Below are positions 1-11,341 of a stretch of 64,000 bases of DNA, piece after piece. The number at the start of each line of letters is the position of its first letter. Positions within the stretch are counted from its first letter, which is position 1. Source of the stretch: Slackia exigua ATCC 700122 (lineage in GTDB: Bacteria > Actinomycetota > Coriobacteriia > Coriobacteriales > Eggerthellaceae); the NCBI RefSeq assembly GCF_000162875.1, contig NZ_GG700630.1:1220968-1284967 (forward strand). The letters are read 5' to 3'. The position numbers and the translations under genes were made by a program. The notes beneath the pieces were generated by a model. It ran no database searches. It was not told the DNA's origin and was given only the letters and a program-made list of their open reading frames with translations.

Positions 1-1986
<1,986 letters not shown>

Positions 1987-2001
1987 CGAAGGAGTGCGAA
2001 C

Positions 2002-4458
2002 GTGTCTGATAACGACATCCTGAACGAAGCGGATTCGGGCGGAACCGGAGTCCGTCTGGCCGAGCTCGGCAGCGAGATGCGCACGTCGTTCCTCGAATAT
2101 TCGATGAGCGTCATCGTGTCCCGCGCGCTCCCCGACGTCCGCGACGGGCTGAAACCCGTGCATCGCCGCATTCTCTATGCGATGCACGATTCCGGCATTC
2201 TGCCTACGCGCCCGCATGCGAAGTCGGCCCGTACGGTCGGCGACGTCATCGGTAAGTACCATCCCCATGGCGATTCTGCGGTATATGACACCATGGTGCG
2301 ACTCGCTCAAGACTTTTCCATGCGCGTTCCTCTGGTCGACGGGCATGGAAACTTCGGATCGATCGACGGCGACAGCGCCGCGGCCATGCGCTACACCGAA
2401 GCTCGCCTGGCCAAACCGGCGATGGAGCTTCTACGCGACCTCGACAAGGAAACGGTCGATTGGCAACCGAACTACGACGAGAGTCTGCAAGAACCTGTCG
2501 TGCTTCCTGCCCGTTTTCCGAATCTCCTGGTCAATGGGTCGAACGGCATTGCAGTCGGTATGGCTACGAATATTCCGCCCCATAACCTCGGCGAGGCGAT
2601 CGATGCCACCTGCCTGATGCTCGACAATCCCGACGTGACGGTCGACGAGCTCATGCAGGTCATTCCTGGTCCTGATTTCCCGACGGGCGGCCTGATCATG
2701 GGACGCAAGGGCATCAAGGATGCGTATGAGACCGGTCGCGGCAGCTTGACGGTTCGTTCGCGCCATAAGATCATCGAGAGCAAGACAGGCAAGAAGAGCA
2801 TCGTCATCACCGAGATTCCGTATCAGGTCAACCGCACGAACCTGATGAAGAAGATCGGAGAGCTCGTACGCGACAAGAAGCTTCCCGAGATTTCGAACGT
2901 CCATGACGGCGCCGACCGCAACAGCCCGGTCGACATCATCATCGATTTGAAGTCGAATGCTATTCCCCAGGTCGTGCTTAACAAGCTCTATAAGCATACC
3001 CAGCTTCAGGTCGGGTTCGGCGTCATCAATCTCGCCTTGGTCGACGGGGTGCCCCGCACGCTTTCTCTCCGTGAGATGCTTCGGCATTACATCCTGCATC
3101 AGGAAGATGTCATCGTACGCAGGACGCGTTTCGATCTTCGTAAGGCCGAAGAGCGTGCCCATATCTTAGAAGGCCTGCTCATTGCCCTTGATAACATCGA
3201 TGAAGTTATCAAGATCATCCGCGGTTCCCAGACCGACCGCGAAGCATCCGAGCGTTTGCAGGAACGCTTCAACCTTTCCGAGGCGCAGACCGCGGCGATC
3301 CTCGAGATGCGTCTTCGCCGCCTGACCGGGCTGGAACGCCATAAGCTCGAAGACGAGCTGGCGGAACTCAAAGAGAAGATCGCGTATTACAAACGCATCC
3401 TTTCTGACGAAAGCCTCGTGCGCGAGGTGATCAAGGAAGAGTTGCTCGAGATCAAAGGGCGCTTCAATACGCCGCGCCGTACGACGCTCTGCGGCGAAGC
3501 CGAGGACATCGACGTCGAGGATCTGATCGCCGATGAAGAGGTTGCCGTGACGGTGACCAAGGCCGGCTACGTCAAGCGCATTCCTGTATCCGCCTATCGC
3601 CAGCAGAAGCGCGGCGGCAAGGGCATGCAGGGAGTGAATCTTAAAGAAAACGACTTCGTGGAGCATCTTTTCGTCGCATCGACTCATAGCTACATGTTGT
3701 TCTTCTCGACGGCCGGCAAGGTCTATCGCCTGAAGGTCTACGAAATTCCCGAGGCGAGCCGTCATGCACGCGGCACGGCCATCGTGAATCTGCTGCCGCT
3801 CGTCAAAGGCGAGTCCATCGCCGCGGTCATCGCGACGAAGGACTTCCCTGAAGACGAATACCTGATGTTCGGCACGGAACAGGGCATGGTGAAGAAGACA
3901 TCCATGAACCTGTACGACCGCACGCGCCGAGACGGGTTGATCGCCATCAACCTTAAGGAAGATGATCAGCTGATCGCTGTTCGCCGCGTGAAATCAGGTG
4001 AAGACGTCATCATGGTTTCGAGCGCCGGAAAGGCGATTAAATGGAACGAGGGAGAGGTCCGCTCCATGGGACGCGACACCATGGGCGTGCGCGGCATGAC
4101 GGTTCCGGCGAATACGAAGGTCCTCGGTCTTGAGATCGCCCGTCCCGACACCGATCTGCTTGTCATCACAGAGAACGGGTACGGCAAACGCACGCCCGTC
4201 TCCGAATACCCGTCCCACCATCGTGGCGGACAGGGCGTCTTCACTATCGTGATGACGGCCAAGAAGGGCAACCTTTCCGCGATGAAGGTCGTCGCCGAAA
4301 GCGACGAGCTCATGATCATTTCCGAGAGCGGCATCATCATCCGTACGAAGGCGGCCGATGTCAGCGAACTCGGACGTGCCACGCAAGGCGTGCGCGTCAT
4401 GAATGTCGCGAACAAGGACAAGGTGACTGCGGTAGCGATTTCCACCGAAGACGACTAG
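2002..4458 (+). CDS. gyrA: DNA gyrase subunit A
   Basis: Breakage-reunion subunit of gyrase, 818 aa, starting at GTG 2002 behind GAAGGAG. The catalytic tyrosine is Tyr131 in [11 protein letters not shown]. The quinolone-resistance-determining region reads [11 protein letters not shown], so the two positions where resistance usually arises (equivalent to E. coli Ser83 and Asp87) are the susceptible Ser92 and Asp96. The C-terminal beta-pinwheel carries the GyrA box as QQKRGGKG (consensus QRRGGKG), which supports true gyrase rather than topoisomerase IV. Transcription ends at the palindromic terminator just downstream. Confidence 0.97.
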   Translation: MSDNDILNEADSGGTGVRLAELGSEMRTSFLEYSMSVIVSRALPDVRDGLKPVHRRILYAMHDSGILPTRPHAKSARTVGDVIGKYHPHGDSAVYDTMVRLAQDFSMRVPLVDGHGNFGSIDGDSAAAMRYTEARLAKPAMELLRDLDKETVDWQPNYDESLQEPVVLPARFPNLLVNGSNGIAVGMATNIPPHNLGEAIDATCLMLDNPDVTVDELMQVIPGPDFPTGGLIMGRKGIKDAYETGRGSLTVRSRHKIIESKTGKKSIVITEIPYQVNRTNLMKKIGELVRDKKLPEISNVHDGADRNSPVDIIIDLKSNAIPQVVLNKLYKHTQLQVGFGVINLALVDGVPRTLSLREMLRHYILHQEDVIVRRTRFDLRKAEERAHILEGLLIALDNIDEVIKIIRGSQTDREASERLQERFNLSEAQTAAILEMRLRRLTGLERHKLEDELAELKEKIAYYKRILSDESLVREVIKEELLEIKGRFNTPRRTTLCGEAEDIDVEDLIADEEVAVTVTKAGYVKRIPVSAYRQQKRGGKGMQGVNLKENDFVEHLFVASTHSYMLFFSTAGKVYRLKVYEIPEASRHARGTAIVNLLPLVKGESIAAVIATKDFPEDEYLMFGTEQGMVKKTSMNLYDRTRRDGLIAINLKEDDQLIAVRRVKSGEDVIMVSSAGKAIKWNEGEVRSMGRDTMGVRGMTVPANTKVLGLEIARPDTDLLVITENGYGKRTPVSEYPSHHRGGQGVFTIVMTAKKGNLSAMKVVAESDELMIISESGIIIRTKAADVSELGRATQGVRVMNVANKDKVTAVAISTEDD

Positions 4459-4521
4459 GATTTCGGCGGCGAGCATTTCGACAGCGAACGAACCTAGGCG
4501 CACCGCATCGGATCGAACGAA

Positions 4522-4557
4522 AAACGACCCCTCAGAATCGATTCTGAGGGGTCGTTT
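4522..4557. terminator. Perfectly palindromic bidirectional terminator
   Basis: A 36-bp perfect palindrome runs from AAACGACCCCTCAGAATC through its exact complement and ends GGTCGTTT. The A-run on the left and T-run on the right let it end transcription in both directions. It lies between convergent gyrA (+) and the cyclo-ligase gene (-). Confidence 0.9.
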
Positions 4558-4602
4558 CACATATGATCGGCTAAAGAATTGATAAAACGAAAGCCAGGCC
4601 TT

Positions 4603-5253
4603 CTATGCCGTGTAGATGGATCTAAGGGGGATATCGGTAGATTCGCGGGGAATCCCGGGGAGATGCTGTTCCACAAATGCAACGCCGACGATCACGCAGG
4701 AGTCTTTCAAGCGGGGGAGGAAGCGGTCATAGTTGCCTCCTCCGTATCCGAGTCGGTTATGGGTTTCATCGTAGGCGACCATAGGGACGACGATCATATC
4801 GATCTCTTCGGGAGCCACGACCTTGAATGGCTGGACGCGCGAATCATCGAGCGCGAAGGAATTGATAGGAGACATGACGAAGGGCGCTTCCTCCGTGAGC
4901 CATGCGGCATGCGAAACGCTTCTCATGATCATTTCCGATCCCTGGCCTGTTTTCGTCATGCAGGGAAATGCGACGCGCACATGCGAAGCATAGGCATCCT
5001 TGATGAACGGGGTCAGGTCGACTTCTTTCGGAAACGCCGAATACACGGCGACGCAAAACGAAGCGGAAGACGTGAGATCGGGGCGATCGATGCTGCGGAC
5101 GTATGCTCGATGCGATTCTTCCAGAAGCGATGAGAGCTTCTTGGCGATAGCCTGTGATTTGACGATGCGCATCTCATCGGGAATTGCTGCGCGAGCCGCA
5201 ATGGCCTTGCTCCGCGCTTCCTGCTTCGAGTCCGCGCTATGCGCTGTGTTCAT
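4603..5253 (-). CDS. 5-formyltetrahydrofolate cyclo-ligase
   Basis: Converts 5-formyl-THF to 5,10-methenyl-THF using ATP, which recycles folate in the cytoplasm. The family signature RLGYGGGNYDRFLPRL is near the C-terminus, with the VPMVAYDE strand before it, and the N-terminus has the usual KQEARSKAIAAR helix. I chose ATG 5253 (protein MNTAHSADSK, 216 aa) because GGAAAGG lies 7 nt upstream and the length fits the family. The frame stays open to 5349, but the extra 32 residues look non-coding. Converges on gyrA across the palindromic terminator. Confidence 0.9.
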   Translation of the reverse strand: MNTAHSADSKQEARSKAIAARAAIPDEMRIVKSQAIAKKLSSLLEESHRAYVRSIDRPDLTSSASFCVAVYSAFPKEVDLTPFIKDAYASHVRVAFPCMTKTGQGSEMIMRSVSHAAWLTEEAPFVMSPINSFALDDSRVQPFKVVAPEEIDMIVVPMVAYDETHNRLGYGGGNYDRFLPRLKDSCVIVGVAFVEQHLPGIPRESTDIPLRSIYTA

Positions 5254-5370
5254 GCCGCGCCTTTCCATCGTTTGCTTCTGAAGGTCCATGGTATGTCGTT
5301 TTCCGCATCGAGGGTTTGTCGGAGCATAGTATTTCTCTTGCGTTAACACGACGAAGCTTCGGATATCTCC

Positions 5371-5462
5371 GTGCGTTCGGGGGTTTCGCTCCCTATTCGG
5401 GAGCCAGGCACGAACAACCGTCTATGGCTTCGCGACAATCCATCTCGCCTATCCCCCGGCAC
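5371..5462. ncRNA. Possible structured RNA between the cyclo-ligase gene and tRNA-Arg
   Basis: No convincing gene lies in 5254-5615. Two distant arms pair: GTGC plus CGGGGG (5371-5374, 5378-5383) with CCCCCG plus GCAC (5453-5462). They enclose a second hairpin, GCTCCC-TATTC-GGGAGC (5388-5404), flanked by a few more pairable bases. The result is a long, interrupted rod of about 90 nt. In many bacteria 6S RNA sits immediately upstream of the cyclo-ligase gene, which would fit a minus-strand transcript here. However, a run of five T follows the stem on the plus strand (5469-5473), so the strand is undecided and the family is unproven. Confidence 0.3.
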
Positions 5463-5567
5463 AGCGTCTTTTTCTATGAAATACCTGTTCAAATACTGTA
5501 AACAGGAGGATACCGATGATATATGAATGAGATATGGCGTCAGAGAATCCGCTCCTGTGATTTCTCG

Positions 5568-5596
5568 TTGACACGGTGTAGGGGTATTGCTAAGAT
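5568..5596 (+). promoter_or_regulatory. Promoter of tRNA-Arg(ACG)
   Basis: TTGACA (5568-5573), a 17-nt spacer and TAAGAT (5591-5596) form a near-consensus housekeeping promoter. The expected start point, about 5603, is a dozen bases upstream of the mature tRNA. Confidence 0.85.
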
Positions 5597-5615
5597 AACT
5601 CCGCTGCATCGATGT

Positions 5616-5692
5616 GCGCCGTTACCTCAGCTGGATAGAGGGTCTGACTACGAATCAGAACGTCGAGGGTTCGAATCCCCCACGGCGCACCA
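5616..5692 (+). tRNA. tRNA-Arg(ACG)
   Basis: A full cloverleaf can be drawn: acceptor GCGCCGT/ACGGCGC, anticodon stem TCTGA/TCAGA around loop CTACGAA (anticodon ACG), and T-loop GGTTCGAATCC. The discriminator is A5689 and CCA is encoded (5690-5692). Its A34 is the expected target of the TadA deaminase encoded at 20614. Confidence 0.96.
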
Positions 5693-5708
5693 TTTTCTTG
5701 CAGAACCG

Positions 5709-5731
5709 AAGGCGCAGCGGCGCCTTTTTTT
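5709..5731 (+). terminator. Rho-independent terminator of tRNA-Arg
   Basis: AAGGCGC-AGCG-GCGCCTT hairpin followed by an uninterrupted T-run, 17 nt after the CCA end. Confidence 0.85.
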
Positions 5732-5842
5732 ATGGATGCGTTCAAAGGATGACATTGAAGGTTCGAAAATCTAATTTTCACTCATGACCTTCACCTTCGC
5801 TTCATGCGTGGGCCTGGAAGGTCGTGCGCATGAAGGGGAGCC

Positions 5843-7198
5843 ATGTTCTATTTATCCGCCATGCTCGGCATGCCCGTATACGATTCGACGGGTGAAAAAC
5901 TAGGAATCGTATCCGATCTCGCCATTTCAACAGGCGAGGTGTTTCCTCGTATCACATCGCTTGCATTCAAAGGGCCTGGTCGAACGCCATTCATGATCAG
6001 TTGGCGCAAGTATGTCGAAGATTACGCCGACGACAAGGTGGTCTTGAATACCGAGGCGTTCAACATCCGGTTCAGCTATCTTCAGCCGCGAGAGATCCTT
6101 CTCGCTCGCGATCTGCTCGATAAGCAGATCGTCGATACGCAGGGCTTGAAAATTGTTCGCGTGAACGACCTGAAGATCTCGCCCAGCGGCTCTCAGCTGC
6201 GTTTGCTCGGCGCCGAGGTCGGCGTCCGCGGGATCTTGCGCGGCCTGCATCCTTTGCTGGAAAAGGCCGTCGTCGGTATCGGCGGGCTCTTCAATATAGA
6301 TATAAAAGAGCAGATCATTGCCTGGAATTACATGGACCTGCTCGATCGTGACCTCTCTAAAGTCCAACTGTCCGTCACGCATAAACGCCTCGAGGAGCTT
6401 CATCCTGCCGACGTCGCGGATATTCTCGAGCAGCTCGATCCCCGCCAACGCGCCGAAGTCTTCCGCCATCTGGATGCCGAGCGGTCGGCCGAGGTCATCG
6501 CCGAACTTGAGGACGAGTTCCAGGCGGAGGCCCTCGAGGATCTCGATGTAGCCGAAGTATCCGGCCTGCTTGGACATATGGATCCTGACGATGCGGCGGA
6601 TATTATCCGCGATCTTCCCTATGAAAAGGCCGAGCGCCTGCTCCGTCTTATGGGCGTCGACGATGCGGCGGAGATCCGCTCGCTTCTGGGGTACAAGGAC
6701 GATACCGCCGGCGGCATGATGACGACGCGGTTCGTCTCGATGTTCGAAGACGATACGGTAGGGGATACCATCGAGGTCCTGCGCGGATTGGACGAAGACT
6801 TCCCGACGGTTCATTACGTGTACGTCCTTGAAGAGGACAGCGAGAAGTTGACAGGCATTCTGTCTCTGCGCACGCTCGTCCTCGCCCAGCCCTCGACCGT
6901 CCTCAGCGATATCATGTTCACCGACGTCATCACGGTAGACCCGAACGAAGACGAAGACGAAGTGGCGGCTGACATTTCGAAGTACGATATGGTCGCGCTT
7001 CCTGTCGTCGATGAAAGCGGACATATGCTCGGCCTCGTCACCGTTGACGATGCCATCGAAGTCATCGAAGACAGCTCTGAAGACGAGAAGGCGATAGACA
7101 CCTTCGGCAAGGTGGTGCTTGCTGTCGCGGCAGGCGTCATCCTCCTGTTCTTGTACACGCTGCTCGTGCTGCACCTGGCGGGAGTCTCGTCATGGTAA
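5843..7198 (+). CDS. PRC-barrel/MgtE_N/CBS protein, probable partner of the downstream Mg2+ transporter
   Basis: A 451-aa protein built from MgtE parts but without the MgtE channel. Residues about 1-75 and 90-160 look like two PRC-barrel repeats (for example GMPVYDSTGEKLGIVSDL). About 190-290 is an acidic helical MgtE_N superhelix (LHPADVADILEQLDP; HMDPDDAADIIRDLP). About 290-425 is a CBS pair (DTAGGMMTTRF; LPVVDESGHMLGLVTVDDA). A single C-terminal membrane helix (about 428-448) ends the protein. In MgtE, the N and CBS domains sense cytosolic Mg2+ and gate the pore. Its stop overlaps the start of the NRAMP-type transporter gene by 7 nt, so the two are translationally coupled. I infer that this is a Mg2+-sensing regulatory subunit. 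Confidence 0.85.
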   Translation: MFYLSAMLGMPVYDSTGEKLGIVSDLAISTGEVFPRITSLAFKGPGRTPFMISWRKYVEDYADDKVVLNTEAFNIRFSYLQPREILLARDLLDKQIVDTQGLKIVRVNDLKISPSGSQLRLLGAEVGVRGILRGLHPLLEKAVVGIGGLFNIDIKEQIIAWNYMDLLDRDLSKVQLSVTHKRLEELHPADVADILEQLDPRQRAEVFRHLDAERSAEVIAELEDEFQAEALEDLDVAEVSGLLGHMDPDDAADIIRDLPYEKAERLLRLMGVDDAAEIRSLLGYKDDTAGGMMTTRFVSMFEDDTVGDTIEVLRGLDEDFPTVHYVYVLEEDSEKLTGILSLRTLVLAQPSTVLSDIMFTDVITVDPNEDEDEVAADISKYDMVALPVVDESGHMLGLVTVDDAIEVIEDSSEDEKAIDTFGKVVLAVAAGVILLFLYTLLVLHLAGVSSW

Positions 7199-8553
7199 AG
7201 AAGGACGCATCCTACGACGAAGTCGTTCAGGCTGCGACTTCAGGAGACGAGGATGCCCAACGGCTCATGACCGGCGTGTCGGAGGGCGACGAACGCAGCT
7301 CCGTCGCACGTTCCGCCTCTTCGACGAAGCCGTTCGTCCTGCTTCTGCTCAGCGCTATGGGGCCCGGCGTGGTTTCCGCCATGGCGGGCAACGATGCGGG
7401 CGGTATATCCACCTATTCGACCGCGGGCGCTGAATTCGGCTACGCGACGCTTTGGGTCATCCCCGTCATGTGCGTGCTGCTCTTGGTCGTGCAGATGACG
7501 GCGGCGCGTATGGGCGCCGTGACAGGCAAAGGATTCGCCGCTCTTATCAGAGAGCGTTTCGGCATTCGTTTGGCTGCCCTTGCGATGGCTGCGCTGCTTG
7601 TGGGCAACGTTGCGACGACTTTCAGCGAGTTCGCCGGCATCGCCTCGGGGGCCGAACTCTTCGGCATGCCTCGATGGGTGAGCGTCCCCTTTTCCGCCGG
7701 CATCGTTTGGATTCTCATCACGCGCGGAAGCTATAAGAGCGTGGAAAAGGTGTTCCTTGCGGTCTCCCTCGTCTTCATCACGTATATCATCGCTGCGTTC
7801 CTTGCGGGGCCGAATTGGGGAGACGTTGCCCAGGCGACCGTTACGCCTGCGATTCCTGCAGACATGCGTTTCATCTCCCTCGTCATTGCGATGATCGGCA
7901 CGACTATCGCGCCTTGGATGATGTTCTTCACTCAGAGCAACGTGGTCGATAAGGGGGTCACGGCTTCTCGGGACGATATGTTCGGGCAGAAGGTCGACGT
8001 CGCAACGGGCACGATCGTGGCCTGCATCGTCGCGTGGTTCATTATCGTGACGACAGGAGCGGTGCTTTTCCCCCAGGGAATAAGCGTCGATTCGGCAGAA
8101 GCCGCAGCAAGCGCCCTGGCTCCGTTCGCAGGCCACTACGCGAAGGTGCTCTTCGCCGCCGGTCTGACGGCGGCAAGCTTCCTTGCGGCCTGCGTACTGC
8201 CCCTGACAACATCGTATGTGCTGTGCGAAGCGTTCGGCTGGGAAGCGGGCGTCGACTTCACGTGGCGTGAAGCACCGGTGTTCAAAGGCATTCTTTCATT
8301 CGTCATATTCCTATCCGCCGGAATCGTGCTCATTCCTCATATGAACCTGATGGGCATCATGCTGACCGCGCAGTTCATCAACGGCGTCATACTCCCCGTC
8401 CTTTTGGTGTTCATGGCTCTCCTTGCCGCCGACAAGCGCCTTATGGGAACCCATGTAAGCGGCGTTGCGGGAAAGATCGCGGTGTGGGCGACGGTCGCGA
8501 TCGTCACGATTCTGACGGTGGCGCTTTTGATCATGCAGGTTCTCGGGTTATAG
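7192..8553 (+). CDS. NRAMP-related Mg2+ transporter (NRMT type)
   Basis: A 453-aa SLC11-fold transporter with about 11 membrane helices after a 45-residue cytoplasmic N-terminus. Classical Mn/Fe NRAMPs carry DPGN in helix 1 and MPH in helix 6. Here helix 1 reads NDAGG (Asp68, Ala69, Gly70, Gly71) and helix 6 reads TTIAPWMMFF, so the transition-metal-preferring methionine is missing. These changes match the NRMT clade, known to transport Mg2+ and represented by a protein from Eggerthella lenta. Helix 1 keeps its aspartate. The ATG overlaps the stop of the MgtE_N/CBS gene, which supports Mg2+ as substrate. Mn2+ transport cannot be excluded from sequence alone. Confidence 0.85.
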   Translation: MVKKDASYDEVVQAATSGDEDAQRLMTGVSEGDERSSVARSASSTKPFVLLLLSAMGPGVVSAMAGNDAGGISTYSTAGAEFGYATLWVIPVMCVLLLVVQMTAARMGAVTGKGFAALIRERFGIRLAALAMAALLVGNVATTFSEFAGIASGAELFGMPRWVSVPFSAGIVWILITRGSYKSVEKVFLAVSLVFITYIIAAFLAGPNWGDVAQATVTPAIPADMRFISLVIAMIGTTIAPWMMFFTQSNVVDKGVTASRDDMFGQKVDVATGTIVACIVAWFIIVTTGAVLFPQGISVDSAEAAASALAPFAGHYAKVLFAAGLTAASFLAACVLPLTTSYVLCEAFGWEAGVDFTWREAPVFKGILSFVIFLSAGIVLIPHMNLMGIMLTAQFINGVILPVLLVFMALLAADKRLMGTHVSGVAGKIAVWATVAIVTILTVALLIMQVLGL

Positions 8554-8656
8554 GGCTCGCGCCATGTTGCAGCGCCTTGAAAGGCCGGTGCTGGCCTCAT
8601 CGCGCAGATCGATCGTCGCATCGATGATCGCGCGGATAGGTATGTTTCGATGGACA

Positions 8657-8672
8657 TGTTTCACGTGAAACA
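8657..8672. other. parS centromere-like site
   Basis: TGTTTCACGTGAAACA is an exact 16-bp match to the bacterial chromosomal parS consensus bound by ParB. It lies in the 240-bp gap between the Mg2+ transporter and citrate synthase genes, about 8.6 kb from gyrB, where origin-proximal parS sites are expected. Confidence 0.93.
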
Positions 8673-8796
8673 GCTTCGGCAACTCAATCGCTATACCGGA
8701 GTTTTCGCTGCTCATAGAGTTCTGCATGCCTGAAACGCAAGGTACGGTACAATTTCATGCATGCCTTGAAGGGATTCATGCATGAAAGGGGATGCC

Positions 8797-10134
8797 ATGA
8801 TCGAGGAACTGCCTCTCTATTCGAATTTCGAAGAAACGCACCGCGTCGATCCGTCGTATTTCTCAAAATACGACGTGAAGCGCGGGTTGCGCAACGCGGA
8901 CGGCACAGGCGTCATCGCCGGCGTGACGAACATCTCGAACGTTCATGGCTATGTCGTATGCGATGGAGACAGGACTCCCGATAGGGGCCGTCTTTCGTTT
9001 CGCGGGTACGACATCCATGATCTTGTCGATCATGTGGTATCCGAAAGGCGCTTCGGCTTCGAGGAAGTCGCATACCTTCTTATGGGCGGAGAGCTTCCGA
9101 GCCAAGAAGAGCTGGATGTGTTCCAAAGGAAGATCGACGATGCGCGCGACCTGCCCGATGGATTCACGACAAGCTATATCCTGCATCCGCCGACACGCGA
9201 CGTGATGAACTGCCTCTCCCGCAGCGTTCTGCAGCTGTACGCCTTTGATGAGGACGCTGAGGATCGCTCGTACGCTCATGAGATCGACACGGCGATCATG
9301 CTGCTGTCCCGCCTGCCCCGCATCGCGGTTCTTGCCTATTGCGCGATGAGGGATAAATTCCTCGGCGAGTCTCTGTATATCCATCATTTCGTTCCGGGGG
9401 AACGCACGGCGGAAACCATCCTTTCCATGCTTCGCCCCGATCGTTCCTTTACCGAGGAAGAGGCGCGCGTTCTCGACATCATGCTGATGCTCCATGCCGA
9501 ACATGGAGGAGGCAACAACTCGACGTTCACGTGTCGCACGCTCACCAGCTCGGACACCGATCCGTACTCTGCATACTCGGGGGCTATCGGAAGCCTGAAG
9601 GGCGCGCGGCACGGCGGCGCGAACAATCGCGTGCTCGCCATGACCGACGACATCGAAGAACACGTGAAGGACATTACCGACGAGGGACAGGTTGCCGATT
9701 ACCTGCGTCGTATCCTACGCAAGGAGGCCTATAACCGTACCGGTCTTATCTACGGCATGGGGCATGCGGTCTATACGCTCTCCGATCCGCGCGCCGAGGT
9801 CTTGCATGAATACGCGAAAGATCTCGTCTCGGGCACCGAGTATGAACGCGAATTCCGCCTGCTTGAGCTCATCGAGCAGCTTACGCCCGATCTCATGCGC
9901 GAGAAGGGCACGACGAAGCAGGTATGCGCGAACGTCGATCTGTACAGCGGATGCGTGTACTCGGCTTTGGGAATCCCTCGCGACATGCTGACTCCTATCT
10001 TCGCGTGCGCCCGCATGGCAGGATGGAGCGCCCACAGGTTCGAAGAGATCGTATCCGGCAAGCGCATCATGCGGCCTGCGTATAAAAAAACCGGGCATGC
10101 ACGTCCGTATATTTCGATCGAAGACCGCGATTAG
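8797..10134 (+). CDS. Citrate synthase
   Basis: Condenses oxaloacetate and acetyl-CoA to citrate. Signature regions are HAEHGGGNNSTF with an active-site His, GSLKGARHGGAN, and GMGHAVYTLSDPRAEVL with the second catalytic His. The C-terminal VDLYSGCVYSALGIP supplies the catalytic Asp. I prefer ATG 8797 (445 aa, MIEELPLYSN) because AAAGGGG lies 5 nt upstream. ATG 8782 is the alternative and adds five residues. A TACAAT -10 box lies at 8748-8753. 2-Methylcitrate synthase activity is possible because the families overlap. An aminotransferase gene follows after 10 nt, so they are probably cotranscribed. Confidence 0.93.
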   Translation: MIEELPLYSNFEETHRVDPSYFSKYDVKRGLRNADGTGVIAGVTNISNVHGYVVCDGDRTPDRGRLSFRGYDIHDLVDHVVSERRFGFEEVAYLLMGGELPSQEELDVFQRKIDDARDLPDGFTTSYILHPPTRDVMNCLSRSVLQLYAFDEDAEDRSYAHEIDTAIMLLSRLPRIAVLAYCAMRDKFLGESLYIHHFVPGERTAETILSMLRPDRSFTEEEARVLDIMLMLHAEHGGGNNSTFTCRTLTSSDTDPYSAYSGAIGSLKGARHGGANNRVLAMTDDIEEHVKDITDEGQVADYLRRILRKEAYNRTGLIYGMGHAVYTLSDPRAEVLHEYAKDLVSGTEYEREFRLLELIEQLTPDLMREKGTTKQVCANVDLYSGCVYSALGIPRDMLTPIFACARMAGWSAHRFEEIVSGKRIMRPAYKKTGHARPYISIEDRD

Positions 10135-10144
10135 GAAACCCGGC

Positions 10145-11341
10145 ATGGCGCAGACGGTCTTTTCGAAACCTGCATCCGGGTACGATATGGCAAAGCCCTT
10201 GCCGTTGAACGGCGCGCTCGATCAGGTACGTCCTTCGGGGATCCGCAGATTCTCGCGTCTTGCCGCCGAGACGCCTGGATGCATCTCGCTTACGCTTGGG
10301 GAGCCGGGGGAGGATACCCCCGATATCATCGTGTCACGCGTGCAGGAAGATCTGGATGCGCGCATGACGCACTATCCTCCGAACAACGGCCATGCGTTCT
10401 TGCGCGAAGGCATCGCGCGCGATTGCGTCAGGCGAGGTCTGTCCTACGATGCGGACGATATCGTCGTCACATCCGGCGCAACCGAGGCTTTGTTCGTGAC
10501 GATGATGGGGCTTTTGAACCCGGGGGACGAGGTCGTCATTCCCACGCCCGCCTTCATCTTGTATGAATCCATCGCGCGCCTCTGCCGCGCGTGCCCTGTC
10601 CTGGTCGATACCGAGGCGGATTCCTTTCAGCTGGCTAGGGAAAAGCTTGAGGCTGCCGTGACCAGGCGGACCAAGGCGATCGTCTTGGCAAGCCCCAACA
10701 ACCCGACCGGAAGCATCTTGGACGAGGAAAGCCTGGATGCGGCGGCCTTCGTCGCCCGTGAACATGGTGTATACATCATCTGCGACGACGTGTACAGAAA
10801 ACTTGTATACGAAGCAGGGTACGAAGGCTTCGCCGTGCGTCATCCTGAGCTCAGGGATCGAGTCGTCGTTGTCGACAGCTTTTCGAAGCCGTATGCCATG
10901 ACAGGCTGGAGGCTCGGATGGCTTGCCGCTGCCGCGCCCATTGTCGCGAAGCTGTCGATGGTGCACCAGTTCGCCGTGTCGAGCGTGCCGTCCTTCATCC
11001 AGCACGCTGCGCTCGAAGCGCTTTCCTACGATACCGCGGCATTCATGGAGGCCTATCGCCGCCGCCGAGGCTTGGTCGTCGATGCGCTTCATGTGATGGG
11101 CCTCGATCTTGTCGAACCGCAAGGCGCATTCTATGCGTTTCCCCCCATTCGCCCCTTCGGCCTTACGTCCGAAGAGTTTTGCGAGAGGGCCATCGAAGAG
11201 GCCGGCGTCGCTCTCGTGCCTGGGTCTCTTTTCGGCGGGGAAGGCCACGTACGCCTCTCGTACGCATGCGACGATGAGACCTTGAACGAAGGCCTGATCA
11301 GACTGGCTTCGTTCATACGCGCGCTGAAGGCGCGTTCTTAA
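10145..11341 (+). CDS. Class I/II aminotransferase, candidate N-acetyl-diaminopimelate aminotransferase
   Basis: A PLP-dependent fold-type I aminotransferase of 398 aa. Visible landmarks are LGEPGEDTP near the N-terminus, ASPNNPTGS, CDDVYRKLVY with the pyridine-binding Asp, SFSKPYAMTGWRLGW with the Schiff-base Lys, and a C-terminal VRLSYACDD substrate Arg. The start at ATG 10145 follows TAGGAAA; the frame is open further upstream, but into citrate synthase. It lies tail-to-tail with an M20 deacetylase gene (4-nt overlap) next to lysA-dapA-dapB-dapH. I therefore infer the transamination step of the acetylase diaminopimelate pathway. A general aspartate aminotransferase role is the alternative. 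Confidence 0.75.
   Translation: MAQTVFSKPASGYDMAKPLPLNGALDQVRPSGIRRFSRLAAETPGCISLTLGEPGEDTPDIIVSRVQEDLDARMTHYPPNNGHAFLREGIARDCVRRGLSYDADDIVVTSGATEALFVTMMGLLNPGDEVVIPTPAFILYESIARLCRACPVLVDTEADSFQLAREKLEAAVTRRTKAIVLASPNNPTGSILDEESLDAAAFVAREHGVYIICDDVYRKLVYEAGYEGFAVRHPELRDRVVVVDSFSKPYAMTGWRLGWLAAAAPIVAKLSMVHQFAVSSVPSFIQHAALEALSYDTAAFMEAYRRRRGLVVDALHVMGLDLVEPQGAFYAFPPIRPFGLTSEEFCERAIEEAGVALVPGSLFGGEGHVRLSYACDDETLNEGLIRLASFIRALKARS

Noticed and set aside
7192-8553. Ordinary Mn2+/Fe2+ NRAMP (MntH)
   Set aside because: DPGN and MPH motifs are replaced by NDAGG and APW, the pattern associated with Mg2+-transporting relatives.
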